Shown here in pieces: positions 30,345-37,429 of a DNA stretch of 64,000 nt. The first letter of the stretch is position 1. Every line of letters starts with the position of its first letter. Below the pieces are notes generated by a model. It made no database searches, was not told the origin of the DNA, and was given only the letters and a program-made list of their open reading frames with translations. The position numbers and the translations under genes were made by a program. Origin of the DNA: Ornithinimicrobium sp. INDO-MA30-4 (GTDB taxonomy: Bacteria; Actinomycetota; Actinomycetes; Actinomycetales; Dermatophilaceae); contig NZ_CP091056.1 of assembly GCF_021535045.1 (NCBI RefSeq), forward strand, positions 744,001-808,000, written 5' to 3'.

Positions 30345-30406
30345 GGACATCCGCGACACATGTCTCAAGACATCCGCGACAGTATGTCTCGGGTCATCCG
30401 CGATGA
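30345..30406. repeat. Subterminal repeats in the left end of the IS481 element
   Basis: Three copies of a ~14-bp unit occur at 30345-30358 (ggacatccgcgaca), 30368-30381 (agacatccgcgaca) and 30393-30406 (gtcatccgcgatga), spaced 23 and 25 bases apart. An inverted copy lies at the right end (31639-31653). The spacing of about two helical turns suggests transposase-binding sites. Confidence 0.65.
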
Positions 30407-30440
30407 CGCTGATGTGTCGGTGGCGTGGTGATCCTCGTAG

Positions 30441-31703
30441 ATGTCGAAAGCGCGTTTGGTTATCGCTGCCCTTCCCACTGAGCACCTCACCCCAACCGAG
30501 GTAGCCCCCAAGTACGGTGTCCACCGTTCCTGGGTTTACCGACTCAAAGCCCGATACGACACCATCGGCGAAGCCGCGTTCGAGCCACAATCCCGCCGGC
30601 CGCACCACACCCCGAACACCACGGACCCAGAAACCACGGCCCTGGTCCTGGATATCCGAAACACCCTCACCCAACAAGGACATGACGCCGGCGCAGACAC
30701 CATCCGGTGGCATCTACACCCCGAACACCACACCCTCATCTCCCGTGCCACGATCCACCGAATCCTCGCGCGCAACGGCCTCATCACCCCCACTCCGAAG
30801 AAACGCCCGAAAAGCTCTTACCTTCGCTTCGAAGCCGAACAACCCAACGAAACCTGGCAATCAGACTTCACGCACTACATGCTGCCCAACAGCAAAGACA
30901 TCAAGATCATCACCTGGCTCGATGACCACTCCCGCTACGCACTCCATATCAGCGCCCACCACCGAATCACCGCGACCACCGTGGTCACCACCTTCACCAA
31001 AGCGGCAGGCCAGCACGGGTACCCCGCATCCACCCTGACCGATAACGGCATGGTCTACACCGCACGCTTCGCCGGTGGTCGCGGCGGCAAAAGCACCTTC
31101 GAGATCGAACTCCGCACCCGAGGCATCACTCAAAAGAACGGGAAACCTAACCACCCCACCACCCAAGGAAAAGTTGAACGCTTCCAACAAACCCTCAAAA
31201 AATGGTTACGAGCCCAACACCCACAACCCGAGAACATCACCCAACTTCAGCGACTCATCAACCAGTTCCGGCACGAGTACAACGAAACCCGACCCCACCG
31301 ATCACTACCTCACCACGCGACCCCCACAGCGGCCTACACCGCACGCCCCAAAGCCACACCAGGAAACCGATCCACCGAGACTCACCACCGAGTCCGTGAT
31401 GACCGCGTCAGCAAAACCGGATCGGTCACCCTGCGCTACAACAGCAAACTCCACCACATCGGCATCGGCCGGACCTACGCCGGAACCTACGTCCGACTCC
31501 TCATCCAAGACCTCAATATCACCATCATCAATACCATCACCGGAGAAATCCTGCGCGAACTCACCCTCGACCCCACCAAGAACTACCAACCCAAACCCCC
31601 ACCCAAAACAACAACGGACCTACGTTTCCGTAGGTCCGTTGTCGCGGATGTCCTGAGACATCACACTGTCGGGCTGACAGGATTTGAACCTGCGGCCCCC
31701 TGA
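30441..31703 (+). CDS. IS481-family transposase
   Basis: This is a transposase of about 405-420 residues with an N-terminal helix-turn-helix (LTPTEVAPKYGVHRSWVYRL), a second HTH-like region (TIHRILARNGLITPTP) and an rve DDE core. The catalytic residues are in WQSDFTHYML (first Asp), LTDNGMVY (second Asp) and QGKVERFQQTLKKW (Glu). The C-terminal tail GEILRELTLDPTKNYQP is family-typical. The open frame then continues through the terminator hairpin and past the IS end into the antisense of tRNA-Pro (GLTGFEPAAP). The related remnant near 52.1 kb ends DYQPH followed by a stop, so the extension here is probably due to a lost stop or an indel. Confidence 0.88.
   Translation: MSKARLVIAALPTEHLTPTEVAPKYGVHRSWVYRLKARYDTIGEAAFEPQSRRPHHTPNTTDPETTALVLDIRNTLTQQGHDAGADTIRWHLHPEHHTLISRATIHRILARNGLITPTPKKRPKSSYLRFEAEQPNETWQSDFTHYMLPNSKDIKIITWLDDHSRYALHISAHHRITATTVVTTFTKAAGQHGYPASTLTDNGMVYTARFAGGRGGKSTFEIELRTRGITQKNGKPNHPTTQGKVERFQQTLKKWLRAQHPQPENITQLQRLINQFRHEYNETRPHRSLPHHATPTAAYTARPKATPGNRSTETHHRVRDDRVSKTGSVTLRYNSKLHHIGIGRTYAGTYVRLLIQDLNITIINTITGEILRELTLDPTKNYQPKPPPKTTTDLRFRRSVVADVLRHHTVGLTGFEPAAP
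31611..31642 (+). terminator. Perfect 14-bp hairpin at the IS481 right end
   Basis: The arms acaacggacctacg and cgtaggtccgttgt enclose a 4-base loop. The hairpin directly follows the transposase gene. A copy with one compensatory base-pair change occurs at 52099-52130. It may stop transcription out of, or into, the element. Confidence 0.6.
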
Positions 31704-31710
31704 CCCCCAG
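31666..31710. repeat. attL: duplicated 3' half of tRNA-Pro
   Basis: These 45 bases repeat the acceptor, T-arm and part of the anticodon region of the tRNA-Pro gene at 52154-52197, with one extra C in a C run. Homology ends at cccccag in the anticodon loop. It marks the left edge of the island. Confidence 0.8.
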
Positions 31711-31762
31711 GCGTCCAAACTTCTCGATCCGACGCCTCTCCCGCGTAGTTCTGCAATTCAGG

Positions 31763-32440
31763 TCATGCAGAGCACGTCATAGGATGCGTGGTTTCCATGG
31801 TTGTGGTCCCCTTTTGGTCCCCCTGCTGGCTCCAGCAAGGTAGGTCCATGAGACCAGTGGTGGCGAGTGGGGCGAGCCCATCGTCGAGTTTGCGAAGGCG
31901 GTCGTAGAGCACCCGCATCGAAGCCTTGTCGGGCAGGTGTTCGCGTCCCGCGGCCCTCTTCAGTACGGTGAGCGTGCTGATCAGATCGATACGGCCCGGC
32001 ACGCCGTTCGCGACGTGAAGACGCTGAAGCCGCCGTTGCTCGACTGCCGCCATGCTACGTCCGCCGCCGTCATCGATGAAGACGATGACGTTTTCGCCGC
32101 GCTCGGCCGCGACCACAGCGTGGGCAATCACCATGGTCTCGCCGAGGTCTTTATTCGAACGCACACGCTGCTCGATCGGCATTCCTGCGATGCGGTGCAC
32201 CGCAGCAGCAAGCTCATCGGTAGCGTCATCGGAGAGTACTTCCATCAGTCGCGACGGCAGCTTCTTCCAGACTCGCTCGGCAGCAGCGAACCTCTCATCC
32301 TGACGGGCCTTGCGAAGAATCTCATCCGCAACGATCTCAGGAACGCTCAGTGCACCAAGCACGCTAAAGAGCAGCCGCTCTTTGTTGAGGGAGAAAAAGT
32401 TGATGCCAGGGCCTGCATCCATAATGGGATGCTGGCTCAT
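31763..32440 (-). CDS. PIN-like domain protein (possible toxin nuclease)
   Basis: This is a protein of about 225 residues whose acidic positions fit a PIN-type Mg-dependent RNase: Asp in PIMDAGPGINFF, Glu near VADEILRKA, Asp/Glu in SNKDLGETMVIAHAVVA, and the Asp pair in NVIVFIDDGGG. The C-terminal 40 residues are less conserved. Its start overlaps the ImmA/IrrE gene stop by 4 bases (ATGA), and the three-gene order XRE, ImmA/IrrE, PIN suggests a regulated toxin module. The target is unknown. Confidence 0.65.
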   Translation of the reverse strand: MSQHPIMDAGPGINFFSLNKERLLFSVLGALSVPEIVADEILRKARQDERFAAAERVWKKLPSRLMEVLSDDATDELAAAVHRIAGMPIEQRVRSNKDLGETMVIAHAVVAAERGENVIVFIDDGGGRSMAAVEQRRLQRLHVANGVPGRIDLISTLTVLKRAAGREHLPDKASMRVLYDRLRKLDDGLAPLATTGLMDLPCWSQQGDQKGTTTMETTHPMTCSA

Positions 32441-33261
32441 GGGGAAGCGCCCTCACCCTCCAGATCACTGAGGTCAACATCAACTTCCGGAAAATCTTCA
32501 AGGCTCAAGTCCGTCGCCTCGTGCTGGACCGGGACGACTCCCGCCTCTTCAAGGTCTTCAAGTACCGCATCAACGCTTACACCCCTGAGCGTTGCGATGA
32601 CCTGCGCACTCACGATTCCTTCTGCGTACCCCTCAACGGCGCGGGCAACGAGCGACTGTGGTGCGCGAAGTCGGTCTGAGTCATCTTGTAGGGCAGCGTA
32701 GTGATCGCTCCAGCCGTATCGTGTGGCAATTTGAGGAGTCCGGTACCGCATCCAATCCTGCGCAGTCGATTGGTTGATGTACCCAGCGTCACGCATTGCG
32801 ATCGCTGCGATCGCGGGTGAAATCAAATACCTTTGCACGACAGCGGCAAGGTCGGCTTCCGAAGCCGATTCGCGATCCCCGAGGAACTCCTTGACTCCCT
32901 CAATCGGAATAAGGAGATGGCGCGCAAAGGCATCCGCCCGGATCTCGTCGGGCGATCGTTTCTCAAACTCAGCCTCGTCATTCCAGCCCTCGAAGACCAG
33001 ATGTCCCAGTTCATGGGCCAGTGTACTGCGCTGTCGCATCGGATTCCGGCTACGAGCAACCCCAACGAAGACGGCGCCTCGAACCGGGTCGCACATGGCC
33101 AGGCCATGCTCGTCTGGTTCGGCATCGAGGATCGCTACGTCACAACCTGTCGTCTGCTCAATGAACGCAACCAGATCGCCGAGCGGCTGCACCCCGAGCC
33201 GATGGTTGCGCCTGAACTCATCGGCCGCTTGCTTCGCCTGCTGCTCCACGCTGAGGATCAT
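32437..33261 (-). CDS. ImmA/IrrE family metallopeptidase
   Basis: This is a 274-residue protein with the zinc-protease motif RSTLAHELGHLVFEG (HExxH) and a downstream RADAFARHLLIP, the third-ligand region characteristic of COG2856 peptidases. The C-terminal third is a helical region ending in an acidic tail (EVDVDLSDLEGEG). Such proteases usually cleave the partner XRE repressor to induce a mobile element or toxin. The gene overlaps both neighbours by 4 bases, so all three proteins are co-produced. Confidence 0.87.
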   Translation of the reverse strand: MILSVEQQAKQAADEFRRNHRLGVQPLGDLVAFIEQTTGCDVAILDAEPDEHGLAMCDPVRGAVFVGVARSRNPMRQRSTLAHELGHLVFEGWNDEAEFEKRSPDEIRADAFARHLLIPIEGVKEFLGDRESASEADLAAVVQRYLISPAIAAIAMRDAGYINQSTAQDWMRYRTPQIATRYGWSDHYAALQDDSDRLRAPQSLVARAVEGYAEGIVSAQVIATLRGVSVDAVLEDLEEAGVVPVQHEATDLSLEDFPEVDVDLSDLEGEGASP

Positions 33262-33587
33262 CGCGCTGCGGAAATCCCCTGGTCATCGAGGTAGGCGTCG
33301 AGTTCGATGAAGTGCAACAATCGCTGACGCATCGTTGTCATGCTCGATCCGTTTGTCGCACGCGCCGCGCACTGCACGCGCTCCGCAACAGCACTACCGG
33401 TGAGTTGTGCAACCGTGCAGCCAATAGCGTCGGCGATCTGGATGATCTCAGTCATCTTCGCAGTCCGCTCACCGCTCAGGATTCGATTCAGCGTCGCTTG
33501 TGAGATCCCGGTTCGATCAGCAAGCGCGCGCTGGGACAGACCAGCAGCAGCACGAGCGCTCTCGATCGCTGTACTCATGTTCGACAT
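33258..33587 (-). CDS. XRE-family helix-turn-helix regulator
   Basis: This regulator of about 109 residues starts at the ATG at 33587 (MSNMSTAIESARAAAGLS), preceded by a G-rich ribosome site. The HTH_3 domain is SQRALADRTGISQATLNRIL then SGERTAKMTEIIQIADAIGC. The frame is open to 33752, but that leader lacks similarity. It heads the XRE - ImmA/IrrE - PIN operon and is the likely repressor, and probably the substrate of the peptidase. Confidence 0.85.
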   Translation of the reverse strand: MSNMSTAIESARAAAGLSQRALADRTGISQATLNRILSGERTAKMTEIIQIADAIGCTVAQLTGSAVAERVQCAARATNGSSMTTMRQRLLHFIELDAYLDDQGISAAR

Positions 33588-33865
33588 CACCACAACACCC
33601 CCTGAATCACTTTTGTTAAGTTGATTCAGTCCAGCTCCTCGGGACCGCTCGGTCCAGTCCATCTGCTGCGAGTTGGGCCGGAGCGGTAAGGCTTCCGATC
33701 CCAAATAGATCAGTAGGCGTCCAAACGGCGCTGTTCGGACCGTTTTCCGCATGACTCTGGATGCGAGATCATGAGGCGAACGTCACCGAATGCATGATTT
33801 GCATGACTCTGGTCCCGTTCTGGTCCCCTTACCGCTCGACCGGATCGACGCGTGGACACGCCTGT

Positions 33866-34336
33866 TCAACCACGGAGAAAACCGTCTATAGGTGGAGCTG
33901 TGCTCAGAATCCTCGCGGCGATCTGGTCGGTTTCGGCGACGCTGAGTTCCGGTACGTCGTCGAAGTTTGTGCCGCCTCCGGGAAGCGTCGCGGCGACATG
34001 AAAGTGGAGATGAGGAATCGCCTGGTGAGCTGCGGTGCCGTTGTTCTGCCACACAGCAATCCCTGGACGTTCGTAGGCCTCGTCAATGGCGGCCGCAGCC
34101 CAGGTGACAGTATCGATCAGTTCGTGGCGTTCATCCCGCCGTGATTCCAACAACGTCGGGTAGTGCCGTGTGGGAAGGACAAGGAGGTGCCCGAGTCCGC
34201 GTTGCTCTCGTGTCACCAGGACCGCCACGAGGCGGTCGCGACGAAGAACAGTGAACGGGCGCCTCCCCGTGAGGTAGTCACAGAACGCACACCGCTCCTG
34301 CTCCGGGATGTCGAGACTACTGGCGCTGTCGGTCAT
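33866..34336 (-). CDS. HIT-family hydrolase coupled to Thoeris genes
   Basis: This is a 156-residue histidine-triad protein. The catalytic triad is HLHFHVAA (HxHxHxx), preceded by a nucleotide-binding region GRRPFTVLRRDRLVAVLVTR and GHLLVLPTRHYPTLLE; a CAFC pair near the N-terminus recalls the zinc-binding HIT subgroup. HIT enzymes hydrolyse nucleotide phosphoramidates, dinucleoside polyphosphates or related phosphoanhydrides. The start overlaps the ThsA-like gene stop by 4 bases (ATGA), so it is the third gene of that operon. I infer, without proof, that it acts on a nucleotide connected with Thoeris signalling. Confidence 0.85.
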   Translation of the reverse strand: MTDSASSLDIPEQERCAFCDYLTGRRPFTVLRRDRLVAVLVTREQRGLGHLLVLPTRHYPTLLESRRDERHELIDTVTWAAAAIDEAYERPGIAVWQNNGTAAHQAIPHLHFHVAATLPGGGTNFDDVPELSVAETDQIAARILSTAPPIDGFLRG

Positions 34337-35172
34337 TCTGTCGCCAAAGATCGGAGAAAAGCTTGGAACTCAGTCTGGTCGATCTTATTAATCTCCTTCG
34401 GGTGGATGACGATCCGCAGTTCGGAAGACACCCGATTCCGGCGACAGCGCAGGAAAAACGAGAATGCCATCAATCGCACGGCGGCTTCGGGAGTTAGCTC
34501 CGGAATACGAGATTGACCTTGGCCAAGCAGCGGCACACAGATTGGGGCACCATTGCTGTGCATATCGACGGCGTCCCACAGCTTGTCCAGACTGTGAACG
34601 ATGCCGCGAACTGAACCCTGCGCGCGGTTGTGCGCGTCCATCTCAGTGTACGCAAGACAGTAATAGCGGATAGCGCCGCGGCCTTCGAGAATCGCAGTGG
34701 TCCCCAGAGGGTACGCACGCGGCTTGCCAGCCTTGACGATCCTCGAGACTGGCTTTGTGGCTGCCAGCGATTCCTCCAACTCCTGGTCAAGACGCGTATG
34801 CGAGCTCGCATAGACAGTGCACAGAAAGCTTCCCTGCACGCTACTCGCGTCGATAATGGTCGGGTCCGTATCGAACGTCGTCGTCATCCCGACCATCGCC
34901 GACGCATCCTGCTGAAACAAGTCACCAACGACGAGTCGAATCGTGAAGTTTCCATGGGCGTACCATTGCGACGGCGACGTCTGGCGTTGCTTGAATACCG
35001 CCCATGTTGCTGCCACGACCACAGCCACCGCTATCAGCCACCATTGGTTCTTCAGCATGTCAGGAGCAAACACGGCGATCACGCCCGCTCCCGCCGCCTG
35101 CGCACCAATTGCCTCCAGAAACCGGCGGGAAAACCCTGCCGCATACCGACGAGGGTTACGTTTGTGACGCAC
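34333..35172 (-). CDS. thsA: Type II Thoeris effector ThsA (transmembrane + macro domain)
   Basis: This is a 279-residue protein with two hydrophobic segments near the N-terminus (residues ~25-40, AQAAGAGVIAVFAPDM, and ~44-60, WWLIAVAVVVAATWAVF). They are followed by a macro-type domain of the DUF6430/ThsA_Macro family: IRLVVGDLFQQDASAMVGMT, TTFDTDPTIIDASSVQGSF, YPLGTTAILEGRGAIRYYCL, APICVPLLGQGQSRI. In type II Thoeris the macro domain senses the TIR-made ADPR derivative and the membrane part kills or arrests the cell. The GTG start shares one base with the ThsB stop. Confidence 0.85.
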   Translation of the reverse strand: MRHKRNPRRYAAGFSRRFLEAIGAQAAGAGVIAVFAPDMLKNQWWLIAVAVVVAATWAVFKQRQTSPSQWYAHGNFTIRLVVGDLFQQDASAMVGMTTTFDTDPTIIDASSVQGSFLCTVYASSHTRLDQELEESLAATKPVSRIVKAGKPRAYPLGTTAILEGRGAIRYYCLAYTEMDAHNRAQGSVRGIVHSLDKLWDAVDMHSNGAPICVPLLGQGQSRIPELTPEAAVRLMAFSFFLRCRRNRVSSELRIVIHPKEINKIDQTEFQAFLRSLATE

Positions 35173-35687
35173 TACTTGTTCAGTCCAAGACTCTCGTATA
35201 CCGATTCCTTGTACCGGTACGGTCCGGTGTTGCTCGATCCCGCGAAGTTGACGGCGTAGTCATCGAGGGCGTACTTGATGATCCTGGGCCCAAACGATAC
35301 CGCCATCGTGTAATAGTCGGCATCAGCAAACGGTGTCGGAACATTCCCGCTGACGTGCTCGCGGGCGCGATCCAGGTTCGCGATCACGACCGGGAGCCCC
35401 AGTGAAATGATCGCGTTGACCTCGTAGGCGAGAAACGAAGTGCCGTTGCCACCTTTGCGACGGGCGTCCGCGCTGCCCAACAAGATCACTTGCTTAGTGT
35501 TGTTCAACCGCTCGCGTAGCCGCCGCTTGATCGTTTCTGGCGTACTCGTGTCGCGAGCCTCATAGATATCGTGAGCGTTCGTGAAATCGAAGTCGATATT
35601 ATCGCTCGCCTTCCATGCTGTCATCAATCGGTAGTAATGGATGTCTTCGCTGGCGAAAGCGACATAGGTTTTGTTGCGGTAGCTCAT
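35172..35687 (-). CDS. thsB: Thoeris TIR-domain sensor ThsB
   Basis: This is a 171-residue protein with a ThsB-type TIR fold (DUF1863): RNKTYVAFASEDIHYYRLMT, FDFTNAHDIYEARDTSTPET, IKRRLRERLNNTKQVILLGS, FLAYEVNAIISLGLPVVIAN. The Glu in AYEVNAII is at the position usual for the TIR catalytic glutamate. ThsB proteins sense phage and convert NAD into a signalling molecule. The ATG at 35687 has an AGGAG box 7 bases upstream. It is the first gene of the thsB-thsA-HIT operon. Confidence 0.86.
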   Translation of the reverse strand: MSYRNKTYVAFASEDIHYYRLMTAWKASDNIDFDFTNAHDIYEARDTSTPETIKRRLRERLNNTKQVILLGSADARRKGGNGTSFLAYEVNAIISLGLPVVIANLDRAREHVSGNVPTPFADADYYTMAVSFGPRIIKYALDDYAVNFAGSSNTGPYRYKESVYESLGLNK

Positions 35688-35824
35688 CGTTGGGCTCCTG
35701 GACTCATCAGGTACGGGTAAACGGACCGGTGGGGCCGCACGAGATTATGGTATCGGTGACCACCGACATCGCCGTCTGCCCCGTACCCCGAGCCATTGGC
35801 GTCAGATGCGCCTGGTAGTTACCG

Positions 35825-36171
35825 CTACCCCCAGGCCGAGGTGTTGTGGGGCTGAGATCGATGTGAATCTCGATAGTCTGCGACCCGCGTCTGTAAGAGC
35901 AGGCCAACGCATATCGGCCCGATCACGAGGAACTTGAGTGCGTTCCAGATGCAGACAAGAGCAACGACGTAGAGCCAGCGGGACGCTCCCCCGCCGATGA
36001 GGGCCGTACAGATGCTCGCGACGAAGAGATACGGAATGGCGAGGAGCATCGCGGGCACGCCCCACTTAAGCCGCGGCGGGTTCGAATCGCGTCAAGCAGG
36101 ATGTTGGTGGGCATGTACCTGCGCATGAAGTTGCGGAGGTAGATGCTGATAACCCAGATGATTCGAAACAT
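35825..36171 (-). CDS. Small integral membrane protein of mobile elements (frameshift near 36075)
   Basis: This is a protein of about 115 residues. The N-terminus from ATG 36171 reads MFRIIWVISIYLRNFMRRYM, PTNILLDAIRTRRGL; adding one A joins it to KWGVPAMLLAIPYLFVASI, CTALIGGGASRWLYVVAL and FLVIGPICVGLL. At least two membrane helices are evident. Very similar small proteins recur on actinobacterial conjugative and mobilizable elements and are often labelled sulfate permease without evidence; their role is unknown. It lies 137 bases upstream of thsB and divergently from dprA. Confidence 0.6.
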
Positions 36172-36356
36172 GACAACTGTCCTCTCATGGTTCGGCAACG
36201 TTGAACCTGGAGGACTGCCCTGGGCCGTCATGCCATCGCATCGGCGATGGCGAACATTGAGTGTGTCGCCTGGTTCCAAGGGTACGCCGAACCAACGACA
36301 TAGGAAAGGGCGGTGTTACGCACCTGCACGGTGATGACTGGCTGTGAAGGAGCCCG
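36172..36356. promoter_or_regulatory. Divergent intergenic region between membrane protein gene and dprA
   Basis: Both flanking genes are transcribed away from this 185-base gap, so it must hold both promoters. An AAGGAG ribosome site for the rightward dprA gene is seen at 36346-36351. I could not assign clear -35/-10 boxes. Confidence 0.4.
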
Positions 36357-37364
36357 ATGATGACTTCCCTCTCTTCCCTCGGACACGACGAGCGAAGCGC
36401 GCGCACCGTTCTCTCGCTCGTGGCTGCACCGGATGATCCGTCGACCGATCGTCTCCTTGGCCTAGTCGGTGCCGTAGAACTGCTCCGCCTCGCTGATGCT
36501 GACGGCGCGGTGCCCGGCCTCGACCAGATCGCAGCGGCAGTATGGCGCGAACGCTTGCACACTGTGAGCAGCGCCGACACCTTGGCCACACCGATGGCGA
36601 CCTTCGAGCGACAAGGCCTCCGGGTCCTGATTCCGGGTGAGAAGGATTGGCCAGCCGCCCTCAACGATCTCGGAGTACGCACACCATATGCGCTGTGGAC
36701 GCGTGGCGAGACTGCGCTGCTGGCCAAGCCTCTCGCCGACCGCATCACGCTGACCGGCGCGCGTGCCTCCACCGCGTATGGGGACCACATGGCGATTGAA
36801 CTCGCCAGTGACCTCGCGCTCAGTGGCCGTGTCGTTGTCGCTGGCGGTGCCTACGGTATCGAAGCAGTCGCACACAAGTCGGCGTTGGCGGCCGGTGGAA
36901 GAACGATTGCAGTCCTCGCGGGTGGGGTCGATCGCGCGTACCCTGCTGGACACGCGGATCTGTTTGCGCGTATTGAGCACCAAGGCCTCCTCGTTTCTGA
37001 AGTCGCCCCGGGTGTAGCACCAACACGGCAGCGCTTTCTCGATCGTGGCCGGATTATGGCCGCGCTCTCCTCGACGACGGTGATCGTTGAGGCGGGGGCG
37101 CGGTCAGGATCGCTGCGTGTCGCCGGCGAAGCAGCGGAGCTTGGTCGCTCCGTTGGTGCGGTTCCTGGCCCCGTGACGAGTGCCGCCAGCTATGGCTCCA
37201 ACATCCTCATTCAAGACAGACGCGCCCGTTTGCTCACAGGTTCCGAAGACGTTCTTCGACTCGCCGACGAGGACAAGAGCAACGACCACAACGCGGAGCT
37301 GTCACGAGCATTTCGCATCGCTGCAGCGTGTGATCGTCGCTCACCCGATTCACGCAGCCTTTAA
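36357..37364 (+). CDS. dprA: DprA-family DNA-processing protein
   Basis: This is a 335-residue DprA/Smf homologue. The N-terminal helical part is followed by the Rossmann-like core: RVLIPGEKDWPAALNDLGVR, ITLTGARASTAYGDHMAIEL, VVVAGGAYGIEAVAHKSALA, TIAVLAGGVDRAYPAGHADL, ALSSTTVIVEAGARSGSLR. The usual C-terminal winged helix is not obvious. Chromosomal DprA loads RecA on incoming ssDNA; this copy lies beside a relaxase gene on the island, as is common on actinobacterial mobile elements, and probably helps establish transferred single strands. The start follows an AAGGAG box. Confidence 0.87.
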   Translation: MMTSLSSLGHDERSARTVLSLVAAPDDPSTDRLLGLVGAVELLRLADADGAVPGLDQIAAAVWRERLHTVSSADTLATPMATFERQGLRVLIPGEKDWPAALNDLGVRTPYALWTRGETALLAKPLADRITLTGARASTAYGDHMAIELASDLALSGRVVVAGGAYGIEAVAHKSALAAGGRTIAVLAGGVDRAYPAGHADLFARIEHQGLLVSEVAPGVAPTRQRFLDRGRIMAALSSTTVIVEAGARSGSLRVAGEAAELGRSVGAVPGPVTSAASYGSNILIQDRRARLLTGSEDVLRLADEDKSNDHNAELSRAFRIAAACDRRSPDSRSL

Positions 37365-37429
37365 TCGATCATCTTCTTCCGCGCAGTTGACTGGCGAAAA
37401 GCGCGCGCACCGGCGCGACTGGGCAGCGG

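Larger units (their letters stand above)
30333..31665 (+). mobile_element. IS481-family insertion sequence, complete
   Basis: This 1,333-bp element has imperfect inverted ends. The left reads tgttgtggttcaggacatcc and the right, reverse-complemented, tgtgatgtctcaggacatcc; both continue gcgaca and start with TGT, typical of IS481. It is bounded by a 15-bp direct repeat of the tRNA-Pro 3' end, and it contains one transposase gene and a perfect hairpin near its right end. Confidence 0.8.
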
